From the IMG/VR virus record IMGVR_UViG_3300029258_001308, positions 1-64,000 of that record: DNA of 64,000 nt; one strand, 5' to 3'. The notes under the pieces are model-generated. The model made no database searches, was not told the origin of the DNA, and was given only the letters and a program-made list of their open reading frames with translations. This DNA is from a virus. Shown here piece by piece: positions 55,197-63,735 of this stretch (within the stretch, counting starts at the first letter, position 1; every line of letters starts with the position of its first letter). Both the position numbers and the translations under genes were made by a program.

Positions 55197-55715
55197 CTAC
55201 CTGAACAGTTCCGCGAACTCTTGTCGAAGCTTCCGTCGCGTGATCTTCATTCCCGGCCTGAGCATCCCGCGAGGAGCTTGCTTACTCCATCCGAACTCGA
55301 GCCTGAGGATGTACGGTACGTGGCTAGCAACCTTGATCGTGAAAGCCCGTCCCGATTTAGACTCGTCCCAACTCCCCTCGTCCTCGCCTTCCTTCTCGGC
55401 AGCCCGTGAATAGTTGGCCGTAACCTTCCCCGCTCCTGGTACTGCTCCACCCACCTCTCGGAGATAGGGCATCCAAGAACCACGAGCGAACCCGGTCTTG
55501 ATCGGCGTCAGCTTGATGACCTCGCCCAGTAGAAAGAACATGACGTTCCGAAGGGTCGGCTCCTTCTTGACCTCGGCCTTCTTCAGCACCCGCTGAAGGT
55601 CCTTGTTGAAAGCCTCTGTGTGGAGCTCCACATTCATGATGCGAGACTTGGCCGACTTTCTGAAGGCCTTCGATCTCCTACCCGGCATCGTCAGTCTTCG
55701 ACCCTTGATCGCCAT
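55197..55715 (-). CDS. HK97 gp10-like neck protein
   Basis: 172 residues with TAATG overlap. The motif LLGEVIKLTPIKTGFARGSW and the late VPYILRLEFGWSKQAPRGM are characteristic of the HK97 gp10/minor tail completion family. It links head and tail at the neck. Confidence 0.8.
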   Translation of the reverse strand: MAIKGRRLTMPGRRSKAFRKSAKSRIMNVELHTEAFNKDLQRVLKKAEVKKEPTLRNVMFFLLGEVIKLTPIKTGFARGSWMPYLREVGGAVPGAGKVTANYSRAAEKEGEDEGSWDESKSGRAFTIKVASHVPYILRLEFGWSKQAPRGMLRPGMKITRRKLRQEFAELFR

Positions 55716-56089
55716 TACAGCTTCTCACAATGCAAACGATGGAGAACCTTCAGCCCGTCATGGTCCGCGTTGAATACGTTGTACTCTTGCGAGTCGTCAT
55801 CTACTACCGAGTCGATAGTAGAAGGATCGATCCCGGCAGACTCGATGTGAGCCTGCTGAATGTAGAAGAAGTACCGGCGGGTCTGAATAGCGTCCGTGCC
55901 CCGCTCGTCCTTCCTCTCCTTGTAAGCCGTCCTCACGGCGTAGAGCGTGACGTCCGTCGGGTCAGGCGCGACCTCTCCGGTCTCCACGTCCACGACAGGC
56001 GCCGCAGCATTCAACTTCAGCGTCACCTGCTTCCGCCAGTACGGCCAGGCCTGAACCAGCGCATCTTCGACTACGCTCTTGAATGACAT
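55715..56089 (-). CDS. head closure (stopper) protein
   Basis: 124 residues, directly after the connector gene. Beta-rich (QVTLKLNAAAPVVDVETG, RRYFFYIQQAHIESAG), as in head closure proteins that plug the portal after packaging. The family assignment rests on order and size. Confidence 0.65.
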   Translation of the reverse strand: MSFKSVVEDALVQAWPYWRKQVTLKLNAAAPVVDVETGEVAPDPTDVTLYAVRTAYKERKDERGTDAIQTRRYFFYIQQAHIESAGIDPSTIDSVVDDDSQEYNVFNADHDGLKVLHRLHCEKL

Positions 56090-56728
56090 CTATACAATCC
56101 CCAGTTGTGGGACGTCGTTGTGGTAGTTGGCGAGGAGACGGTCCACCGCTTTGTTCCCGGTCGTCCCCCCTGTTTCTGTCCCGCCAGATTCCTCGAGAGT
56201 GAACGAGAAGTCGCCAAGCTTCGCCGACTTGATGTCACCCTCGGTCGAGATACCCTCTGTGATGTCGTCCATCTTCTGAGCCGCCAAGATGGCGCAAGCC
56301 TTCGCGATGTTTCGGGGAGTCTTTTTCCATCCCCACTTCCCGGTGATCTGGACGTTCTGATTACCCTTGGGCCAGATCGGAGCATCGTCTCCCCACCGAG
56401 CACTTGCTCGCAGAGAGATGTCGTACTCGAGCGTGACCCTTCGTTCGTAGACCTTGTAGTCGCTAGAGTCTACGTCAGTGGTCGAGCCATCGGCCGGGTC
56501 CACGATCACGATGGATGTGATCTCGAGACACCTCAGCAGAGTGAGCTCCGGGAACAGAATGTCCGAGTGCCCAGTCCCATCGAAGTTGAAGGTCTTGTCG
56601 TCAGGCTCGAAGTGATCATCGCACTCTTCGTCGATCATCTCCATGGCCTCACGGATGGCTTGCTCGAACTCCTTGTTTGTCTCACCAGAGTCGTGAAACT
56701 TTCGTACGTCTGCTATTCGGCAGTACAT
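56090..56728 (-). CDS. head-tail connector (adaptor)
   Basis: 212 residues. Helical N-terminus (NKEFEQAIREAMEMIDEECD), a beta stretch and a helical end (NIAKACAILAAQKMDDI), typical of gp6-like adaptor proteins that bind the portal ring. The first gene of the connector set. It is separated from the capsid gene by the sugar-transfer cassette. Confidence 0.75.
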   Translation of the reverse strand: MYCRIADVRKFHDSGETNKEFEQAIREAMEMIDEECDDHFEPDDKTFNFDGTGHSDILFPELTLLRCLEITSIVIVDPADGSTTDVDSSDYKVYERRVTLEYDISLRASARWGDDAPIWPKGNQNVQITGKWGWKKTPRNIAKACAILAAQKMDDITEGISTEGDIKSAKLGDFSFTLEESGGTETGGTTGNKAVDRLLANYHNDVPQLGIV

Positions 56729-57765
56729 GGGACGCCCTCCATGATCTCCACTACCGCGTCAGCCACCTGCTCCGGAGTGATGAGCTCGTAGCAGGGGGTG
56801 TCCCGAAAGCACTTCTTCCTGTAGCATCCAAGGCAGTCAGAGTCGGGAACTAGCTTGACGCCTCGGCCATACATATCGATGTCGTCGGCTGGAGTAGAAC
56901 CGAAGATGGTCACGACTCTTCGTCTCAGAGCAATACCCAAGTGCATGCCGAACGAATCCATCGTGACCACGCAAGAGCATGAGGCCACCCAGCCAACGTA
57001 GTCCATGATCGATCGTCTCTGTTCTTGCATCTCCGGCTTGTAACCTCGCTCCTTCAGGAGCTCAGCTAACTTCTCCCAGCCTTTCCACTTCTTGAAGAAT
57101 CGATCTCCGGCCATGTAGTTCAGGCCGACCTTGCCAATTTCCTCCTTGGCCTTGAAGCCCGTGAAGAACGGGTAGTCGTCAGGCTCCTCTACTCCTATCA
57201 TCTTAGCACAGAGCTGCTGGTAGGTCAAGCAGCTCAGTCTCTTGGCTTCGTCGTCGATGCCGAGCTGGAAGGCCTCGCGAGCAGAGTCGGACATGGCGGC
57301 GGTGTTCCCGTACTGATCCATGCCGAACCCGTATCTCTCCTCGGCCTCGACAGCCACGGCTATGGCCGTACTCTCAGGCTCCTTATCCAAGCAGATCACG
57401 GCCTGGAACTTCATGACCATGATCGAGACCTGGCTCTTCCAGTTGTAGGGAATCAGCTTGTCAATCCCCTTGATTCTTCGCAGAATCTGAAACCCTTCGT
57501 CTGAGGTCAGCCATGTGATGTGGCAGTCGCTCCCGTACTTGGCCCTGATCGGACCAAGCAGAGAGGCGGTTCTGACCACATCCCCCATGGCGGCAAGCTT
57601 GATAAGCAGGACTCGAGTTCGAGTCGGCCTATAGTGCTTGCATCCTAGGCATCTCTGCCCGAACTTCTTGTGGGGCCAGCAAGGCTTGAACCCCTTGAAG
57701 TAGCGGCAGTCCGTGAGGATGCCCTCGAACTTGGCAACGTCTGCTAGTCGTCTACCGGTACCCAT
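56713..57765 (-). CDS. glycosyltransferase family 9-like protein with Cys-rich head
   Basis: 350 residues. The GT-B start RVLLIKLAAMGDVVRTASLL appears after a ~45-residue extension with Cys (DCRYFKGFKPCW, RCLGCKHYRP). The donor-site motif is VTMDSFGMHLGIAL, a variant of GT9 PDSG, and a second Cys set (SDCLGCYRKKCF) follows. It belongs with heptosyltransferases, but the acceptor may differ. Overlaps the connector gene by 16 nt. Confidence 0.75.
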   Translation of the reverse strand: MGTGRRLADVAKFEGILTDCRYFKGFKPCWPHKKFGQRCLGCKHYRPTRTRVLLIKLAAMGDVVRTASLLGPIRAKYGSDCHITWLTSDEGFQILRRIKGIDKLIPYNWKSQVSIMVMKFQAVICLDKEPESTAIAVAVEAEERYGFGMDQYGNTAAMSDSAREAFQLGIDDEAKRLSCLTYQQLCAKMIGVEEPDDYPFFTGFKAKEEIGKVGLNYMAGDRFFKKWKGWEKLAELLKERGYKPEMQEQRRSIMDYVGWVASCSCVVTMDSFGMHLGIALRRRVVTIFGSTPADDIDMYGRGVKLVPDSDCLGCYRKKCFRDTPCYELITPEQVADAVVEIMEGVPCTAE

Positions 57766-58583
57766 CTGTCTGGATTAGTCTCCATCCAAGCCCGAAGGCG
57801 CCCTTGGAACTTCTCCTCGTCCTGCAGCTGAAGCTGCCGACGCTGCTGGGAGTGCAGAGGATTAGCCGAGTCTCGAGACCCGCCACCCTCGGCCTCCATG
57901 TGCCACGACCTGACCCAAGGAAGATACAGACATTTGAACCCGGCGAAGTAGAGCCGGAGTGAAACGTCTGTCTCCTCCCGATGGCCCAGGTTTGTACACC
58001 ATGTAGCGAACCCGCCCACGTCTTGGAGAGCCTGCTTCCAGTAGATGAACCCGCCGTGCATGTGGCAAACTTCGATGGGCTCATTGTGGTCGATCCAGTG
58101 CTGCTGCATATCGTAGGGCTCGAGGATCATCCCCGTCTCGATCTTCTTCCGGGCAAACCCGTTCTGACTGGGACCCTGATTCAGTATTCTCCCACGATGC
58201 GCGTTGAGGAGACATCCTCCAGCCGCTGCCACCTCTGTCCTGTCCTGATCCACGATGAAGTCGTGCAGAAGCTGGATATAGTCGCGAGGAACAACTATAT
58301 CATCCTCGTGACGGATGCAGAGCTCGGCCTGGGCCGCCTCCATGGACTGCTGATAGGCGAAGGGTATTCCTTCGTTGGTACCACGAACCACGTTCACCCT
58401 GACCCCGTCATCCTCCAACATCCTGATCAGCAGTCTGATATGGTAGTGCGAGAGCACGTCGGGGTCCGAGTCGTCAACGATGACCAGCTCCCAGTCCTTG
58501 TGGGTCTGGAAGACAAGGCTAGCCAGAGCGGCGGACAAGTAGTTCGGCCGATTGCGAGTGATGATATGGAAGGACACTCTCAT
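57744..58583 (-). CDS. glycosyltransferase family 2
   Basis: 279 residues. GT-A fold: VSFHIITRNRPNYLSAALAS, VIVDDSDPDV, the DxD-like RHEDDIVVPRDY, and HREETDVSLRLYFAGFK as the acceptor/base loop. It transfers a sugar from a nucleotide donor. No membrane helix is visible, so it acts in the cytoplasm, perhaps on capsid or tail protein. Overlaps the GT9 gene. Confidence 0.85.
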   Translation of the reverse strand: MRVSFHIITRNRPNYLSAALASLVFQTHKDWELVIVDDSDPDVLSHYHIRLLIRMLEDDGVRVNVVRGTNEGIPFAYQQSMEAAQAELCIRHEDDIVVPRDYIQLLHDFIVDQDRTEVAAAGGCLLNAHRGRILNQGPSQNGFARKKIETGMILEPYDMQQHWIDHNEPIEVCHMHGGFIYWKQALQDVGGFATWCTNLGHREETDVSLRLYFAGFKCLYLPWVRSWHMEAEGGGSRDSANPLHSQQRRQLQLQDEEKFQGRLRAWMETNPDRWVPVDD

Positions 58584-58585
58584 AG

Positions 58586-59185
58586 CTAGCTCCTTGTCAC
58601 TGCGATTAGGATGAAGTCCTTACCCTTGGTATACTTCACCCTGTTGACCTCGAAGTCGTTGGGAACTCCCTCGAAGAGTCTCTTCACGGACTCCTCTGTT
58701 ACATGCCATTCGTGCGAAGGGTTGTCAACCATGGCCGGATCGTACCCCTCCTTCGCGAATGGCATCGTGATGACAACCTTCTTAGAGGCTACCCGAATAG
58801 CCTCGAAGACAACCTGTCTAGCATCCTCGATCGAGATGTGCTCCAGCATCTCGGCGATGACCACGGTGTCGAACTCCTCGTGATGGAAGGGAAGCCCAAA
58901 GGTGACGTCCATACAGAAGTACTTGCAGTCAGGGTATCTGAGCTTGGCTGCTCTGAGTCTCTCTCGATCAATGTCAACACCGACCCGAACTCCCGCCAAC
59001 CTTCCTAAGATGTAGCCCTCTGCACAGCCGAGATCGAGTATCGACCCCTCTGCTTTTCGGATGATCCAGTTGACCCTTTCCCTCTGGGCCTCTGATATAT
59101 AGCCACCATCATCCGACGGAGGCTGACGAATCTCGTCCAGCCTGGCAACATCAAGGTGGACCCGATAGTCTTCCGCGTCACTCAC
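58586..59185 (-). CDS. SAM-dependent methyltransferase in the sugar cassette
   Basis: 199 residues. SAM motif ILDLGCAEGYILGRLAG, VGVDIDRERL and the post-motif FDTVVIAEMLEHI. Placed between a radical SAM gene and a GT2 gene, it may methylate the sugar that the cassette attaches. Distinct from the methyltransferase at 6464. Confidence 0.8.
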   Translation of the reverse strand: MSDAEDYRVHLDVARLDEIRQPPSDDGGYISEAQRERVNWIIRKAEGSILDLGCAEGYILGRLAGVRVGVDIDRERLRAAKLRYPDCKYFCMDVTFGLPFHHEEFDTVVIAEMLEHISIEDARQVVFEAIRVASKKVVITMPFAKEGYDPAMVDNPSHEWHVTEESVKRLFEGVPNDFEVNRVKYTKGKDFILIAVTRS

Positions 59186-60483
59186 TTGTGTCTTCCCTCA
59201 TCTCGCATATAGTCCATCAGCCTCTTGCGGGCCTGGACTAAGGCGGGGACGTCCATCTCGGGAGTCCTAGCCGCGAAGCCTTCGTTCGTATCCTCCCAAC
59301 CCAGAAGCCAGTATCGAGACCAGTCCCTTGAAAAGATCTCGATCTCGAACTCCTCGGGATGATCGTAGATGGGAGAGCCAGGATATGGCTGGAACGTCGA
59401 GAGCGTGCAGCGATCAGGCTGAACCCTCTCGATGAAGTCTACCGTATCCTGGACCGAGCTCGGAGATTCTCCCGGAAGCCCGATGATGAAGTAAGCTTTT
59501 GAGACCATGCCGACTTCCTTAGTCCATGCGATGGCCTGCTCAGCTTGCTCTATCGAGACACCCTTCCGGATATGATTGAGAATCCGCTGCGACCCGGACT
59601 CCACTCCGAACGCCACCTCCACGCAACCCGCATCACGGAGGGTGACGAGATTCGGTCGGGTGGTAAGATCGCATCTCAAATGCGTTCTGAACTTCAGCTC
59701 CGTCTTCCGGAACTGGTCGCAGATCGCCGTCAATCTCTCGGGCTTGAGTCCGATGATCTCGTCGACAAGTCGCACTTCTGTCACACCAAGTATCTTCTTC
59801 ATCAGCCGCAGCTCTTCGTATACCCACTCGGCAGAGTGGAGCCTGACCTTCCCCTCCCAGGTCGCATTGGAACAGAAGGCACAGCGATACGGACAGCCAC
59901 GAGATGTGGAGATACATGAGGCTCGCTCTCCTTCTTCTACGAGTTCATAGGAGACAGCCGAGTCTTCAGCGATGTCCTGCCAAGCGAGGTGCGGAAGTGA
60001 GTCAAGCTCCTTGATGCTCTCCCGCTTCGTGTTGACATAGATCGCTCCCCATCCATCCTTGTAAGCCAAGCCATCGATCACGTCCAATGGCTTCCCGGCT
60101 ACTATCTCGGACAAGGTCTTCTCGCCTTCTCCGAAGACGGCGTAGTCGAAGTCGGTCTTGAGGAGAGTATCCTTCGCAAGCACTGAGGCGTGCGCCCCTC
60201 CTATGATTCGATAAGCCGAGGAACGATGCTCCTTCAGCCAGGTGGCCACTCGGGCCGCGTAACCCATGTCCCCGGTGGTGGCCGAGACACCGAAGTAGTG
60301 AGCCTCGGGAATGACGTCACCCCACTGCTCCTCGGTGTATCTTCCTGACAGATCAACGATGCTGACTTCGCAGTCAACGGTCCGTCTGAGATACGCAGCT
60401 AGAGCGAGAAGACCTAGAGGAGCCTGGAGCCGCTCGTTCCAAAGCATCTTGTTGGGAAGCCTGATGAGAGCTACTTGATTCAT
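59182..60483 (-). CDS. B12-binding-type radical SAM protein
   Basis: 433 residues from ATG 60483 (TGATG overlap with the upstream gene). The N-terminal 150 residues resemble a cobalamin-binding Rossmann domain (PLGLLALAAYLRRTVDCEVS, YRIIGGAHASVLAKD, FDYAVFGEGEKTL), then the radical SAM triad CPYRCAFC near 193, FGVESGSQRILNHIRKG and YFIIGLPGES. Class B enzymes of this plan methylate unreactive carbons or rearrange sugars and peptides. Here it may modify the sugar or the acceptor. Confidence 0.8.
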   Translation of the reverse strand: MNQVALIRLPNKMLWNERLQAPLGLLALAAYLRRTVDCEVSIVDLSGRYTEEQWGDVIPEAHYFGVSATTGDMGYAARVATWLKEHRSSAYRIIGGAHASVLAKDTLLKTDFDYAVFGEGEKTLSEIVAGKPLDVIDGLAYKDGWGAIYVNTKRESIKELDSLPHLAWQDIAEDSAVSYELVEEGERASCISTSRGCPYRCAFCSNATWEGKVRLHSAEWVYEELRLMKKILGVTEVRLVDEIIGLKPERLTAICDQFRKTELKFRTHLRCDLTTRPNLVTLRDAGCVEVAFGVESGSQRILNHIRKGVSIEQAEQAIAWTKEVGMVSKAYFIIGLPGESPSSVQDTVDFIERVQPDRCTLSTFQPYPGSPIYDHPEEFEIEIFSRDWSRYWLLGWEDTNEGFAARTPEMDVPALVQARKRLMDYMRDEGRHK

Positions 60484-62651
60484 CACGGTAGCTCTCCCCT
60501 CAGAGCCTCGATGACCCGCTCCGAAGTGATGGCCTTCATGCAAACCTTACCTTGCCCACGGATACATCGAGTCAGCCAGTCGCTGGCTTCCCACCAGCAG
60601 GGAGGACACACATGTGCATTGATGTTGATGTTGTCCAAGTACCCGAAGACTCGCTCGTCGGTGGGACCGAAAAGAACCAGGCTCCGGGTATGCACGGCCC
60701 TGGCCAAGTGGACCAGCCCACCCTCCGGGCCCATGTGAAGCCTAGCTCCCTCCAGTACTCCCGCCAACTCGTCGACTCTGAACTTGCCTAGCATCGGCTC
60801 AGCCAACGGAAGCTTAGACTCCCCAGACCGGCCGACCTGGACAACGTTGAAGCCTTGATCCTTGACGAACCCAATGACCTCGGCCCATCGCTCAGGCTCC
60901 CATACTTTTACTGTCTCCCCTTCGTTCGAGGAGTTGTTCACGGTGACATAGGGCTGAAGCTTCTCGAGTGGCTTCCTCTTCTTGCCTTGAACGTCCCCCA
61001 ACTTCCAGGACAGCCGAAGATCGTCGCCGCCTAGCGGGACACCCAACATTCTCGCGGCAAACTCGGTGATGTGAAGCCCAGAGAGGCCGATACAGTGATA
61101 CCGCATCGGACGACCTACAGACTCAAGCAACTTCCAGTATCCCTCATAGAAAGGAGAGAGGAAGGAGCCAAGCATCTCCACGGCCTTGTCGGAGAAGAGA
61201 ATCTCGGGAGTGCAGAGACAATCCATGTAGATGTCGTAATCGCGACCATACCTCTGCCGGGCTGCGCTGTTGTCGACAGCGATCTGACGAACAGAATCTA
61301 CAGTGTTGTCCTTGGCGAACAAGTCTCGATGCTGCCCGATGTTCAACTCAACGAAGGCCTGAGGGTAGGCTCGCTTAGCTGCTTTCGCAATCCCGAAAGA
61401 GATCAGCGTATCTCCCAATCCCGCTACCTCAGTGATCCCTATCTTGAGCCCGGTCCCCGTTCGATCACTGGCCTCAGCCACCGCGATGGGTCTTCGAGGT
61501 GGAGACTTGGACCGGGTCATAAGCTCGAGATTCGGGACCTCCATGATTCGAGGATCATCGAGAAGACGGAGAACAGACTGGAAGGCCAGGTGGGCCGAGA
61601 TCTTCCCGACACAGTCGTGGCCAAGCCGACAGTCGTCTCGATGCGTGAAGCAAGGAGCGCAAGGAAGGTCTGTTTCAAGAGCTATGAAGCCAGACTCATG
61701 AGTGACCCGAAGCCGAGCGGGAAAAGGACCGTACAGACCCACTGCGGGGACACCCAGTGCAGAGGCCACCTGTATGAACCCTGAGTCGGGGCCGACTAGA
61801 CAGCTAGACCTTTCGATGATCGCTGCGGCCTGAGCTGGGGTTGTCTTCCCCGTCAAGTTGATACAGTCGGGCACATCCTTGAGATGTTTCTCAAGAGCGA
61901 CGCACGTATAGCCCTTCTCGTTCAACTTCTTGATCAACTGCTTGCAATGCCTGAAGGGCCACGAACGAGCTGAAGACGATGCCGCAAGATGGACGGCGAT
62001 GATCTTCTCGCGAGGTACATCCACCAACTGCTTATCTGCCCAAGCCCTGGCCGACTCTGATACGAAGACATCAGGGTTCCGATCACTCGGGGCTTCTATC
62101 CCGAGCCAGTCGGCATAGCAGTCGACCATGTGAAGTTGGTCGGCGTTTGGGTTGTTCTCGACTGCGCCGGCCAGGTCGATGGTGAAGTCGAACTCGTCGG
62201 TGTGCGCTAGCGCTGTCCGTGAGGACAGAACCTTATTGACGTACCTGAATCGAAGGAACGAGTGCCACTCCTGGAATGCAGCCAAGCTGATCGAGAGAGT
62301 GGGAAACCTCTTCTTCAGATCCCTCATCAGTGGAGTTAGGAGAAGTATGTCCCCTATCCCACCATGGCGAATCAGGAGGAGAGCCTTCCCATTGAGATCA
62401 GCCGGGAGGACGTCTACGGGTGGACGGTCCTTGATTCGAATTCCACGACGCTCTAGCTGAAGAACGTCGTCGTGGGTCGCGTCAAGGAGAGTGAAGCTCG
62501 GCTTACCCTTACCGTCTTTCTGATTGAGTAGGTATTCCGAGTCGCGATCATCCGCTATCTGGCGGACCTCGCCCTTCTTCACGGAGAACTTGTTCCGTGA
62601 GAAGGGCAAGGTCGTTGCCAGCGAAAGACCATCATATCTGAGGGTCTTCAT
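60483..62651 (-). CDS. tandem double GT9 glycosyltransferase
   Basis: 722 residues, two GT-B units in one chain. After a ~90-residue N-terminal domain (VKKGEVRQIADDRDSEYLLN), unit 1 has LLIRHGGIGDILLLTPLMRD and VGPDSGFIQVASAL; unit 2 has IGITEVAGLGDTLISFGIAK and MGPEGGLVHLARAV. Both follow the GT9 plan of heptosyltransferases. Each unit also has a Cys group (CAPCFTHRDDC, CPPCWWEASD). Start behind AAGGAAGAAAC. It lies directly after the capsid gene, so it is likely expressed at high level. Confidence 0.8.
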   Translation of the reverse strand: MKTLRYDGLSLATTLPFSRNKFSVKKGEVRQIADDRDSEYLLNQKDGKGKPSFTLLDATHDDVLQLERRGIRIKDRPPVDVLPADLNGKALLLIRHGGIGDILLLTPLMRDLKKRFPTLSISLAAFQEWHSFLRFRYVNKVLSSRTALAHTDEFDFTIDLAGAVENNPNADQLHMVDCYADWLGIEAPSDRNPDVFVSESARAWADKQLVDVPREKIIAVHLAASSSARSWPFRHCKQLIKKLNEKGYTCVALEKHLKDVPDCINLTGKTTPAQAAAIIERSSCLVGPDSGFIQVASALGVPAVGLYGPFPARLRVTHESGFIALETDLPCAPCFTHRDDCRLGHDCVGKISAHLAFQSVLRLLDDPRIMEVPNLELMTRSKSPPRRPIAVAEASDRTGTGLKIGITEVAGLGDTLISFGIAKAAKRAYPQAFVELNIGQHRDLFAKDNTVDSVRQIAVDNSAARQRYGRDYDIYMDCLCTPEILFSDKAVEMLGSFLSPFYEGYWKLLESVGRPMRYHCIGLSGLHITEFAARMLGVPLGGDDLRLSWKLGDVQGKKRKPLEKLQPYVTVNNSSNEGETVKVWEPERWAEVIGFVKDQGFNVVQVGRSGESKLPLAEPMLGKFRVDELAGVLEGARLHMGPEGGLVHLARAVHTRSLVLFGPTDERVFGYLDNININAHVCPPCWWEASDWLTRCIRGQGKVCMKAITSERVIEALRGELP

Positions 62652-62683
62652 CTTTCTTCGTTTCTTCCTTTTTGCTCACCGGC

Positions 62684-63661
62684 TTACGAGTAATCGGAGC
62701 CGGAGAGGCTGAGCTGTTTCGCGAGCACGATCGCGTCCGTGTTCTCGATGACGTAGTCGTTCTCGTGATAAGTGGTGCACTCCCACTTATCCGTCCTGGG
62801 CTTGAACTCCCAGTAGACGTCGAACTGCCTGAGCGGTACGTAGATGAACTGCATGGTGTTGCACAGCCAGACGAACGAGAGATCGGTGTACGCCGTGGTG
62901 CCGATGGTGGCCTCCAGATCCTCGGGGATCAGGGGAACCTCCACCAGCTCGATGCCGAACGGGCGCAGAGGCACTGACCTCTGGTGGGCTGCGTCGCCCA
63001 ACGCCGTCGCTCTCCCGGACACCGCGTTCGCGTAGTGCTGGTAGACCTTCGGTGAAGCAAGGAACTTCCAGTTTGCGCGATCCATGGAGTACTTGGAGGG
63101 CATGGCATCGATCATGTCCGAGAACAGCTTCTGCGAGACGTGAGCACCGGCGGCGTCGACCTCGTGAGCCACGCCCAGAGTCTGCTTGTACCAACCGTTG
63201 TTCCTCTTGAGCAGTCGGTCCAAGGCAGTGGTACCAGTTATGGTCTCATCGCCCTGGATGCCCAGAAGTTCAAGGTCAGTCGACATCCTCTTGGCGAATG
63301 ACTTGTAGAGGCTCTGCCTCCAGCCCTCTCGCTCTATGTTGCGCTCGAGAGCCTCCTTGGTCAGATCGAAAGCGGACCTCAGCTTCTTCACAACGAACTC
63401 GACCTTCGAAAGCGTCGGCTCGTAGAGGTTGCCGGAGTCTGCGTTCTCATCGGCCGACTCCGTTACCGGAGCGCCGATGTTCATCAGGTCGACTTCCCCC
63501 TTGTGAACGTCCATCTTCTCGGTTCTGACCATCTTCATGAGGCGGGTCTCATCGACCGTGAGATCGATGAACTTGTCGGCCTGATAGCCGAGAAGCTCAC
63601 CACCGGACGCCAGGTCCGTTGAGTCGATGGCCTTCATGATCTCTTCCTGAGTCTTAGGCAA
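62684..63661 (-). CDS. major capsid protein (HK97 fold)
   Basis: 325 residues from TTG 63661, chosen because AAGGGAGGTGAT lies 4 nt ahead. The long N-terminal helix, E-loop region (TRLMKMVRTEKMDVHKGEVD), spine helix (LRSAFDLTKEALERNIERE) and P-domain/A-domain sequences (DAMPSKYSMDRANWKFLASP, YVPLRQFDVYWEFKPRTD) are those of HK97-like capsid proteins. It forms the shell. The glycosyltransferases next to it make it a candidate glycan acceptor. Confidence 0.85.
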   Translation of the reverse strand: MPKTQEEIMKAIDSTDLASGGELLGYQADKFIDLTVDETRLMKMVRTEKMDVHKGEVDLMNIGAPVTESADENADSGNLYEPTLSKVEFVVKKLRSAFDLTKEALERNIEREGWRQSLYKSFAKRMSTDLELLGIQGDETITGTTALDRLLKRNNGWYKQTLGVAHEVDAAGAHVSQKLFSDMIDAMPSKYSMDRANWKFLASPKVYQHYANAVSGRATALGDAAHQRSVPLRPFGIELVEVPLIPEDLEATIGTTAYTDLSFVWLCNTMQFIYVPLRQFDVYWEFKPRTDKWECTTYHENDYVIENTDAIVLAKQLSLSGSDYS

Positions 63662-63710
63662 TTGTATCACCTCCCTTCCTGTTTCCTGTAGACTCGGAAA
63701 TGTACTCTTG

Positions 63711-63729
63711 CTTCCCTATGTTAGGGAAG
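63711..63729 (-). terminator. short hairpin before the capsid gene
   Basis: CTTCCCTA/TAGGGAAG, 8 bp with a TGT loop, in the 70-nt gap between the acidic protein and the capsid gene. No T run. It may protect or process the very abundant capsid mRNA rather than end transcription. Confidence 0.5.
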
Positions 63730-63735
63730 AGGTTC

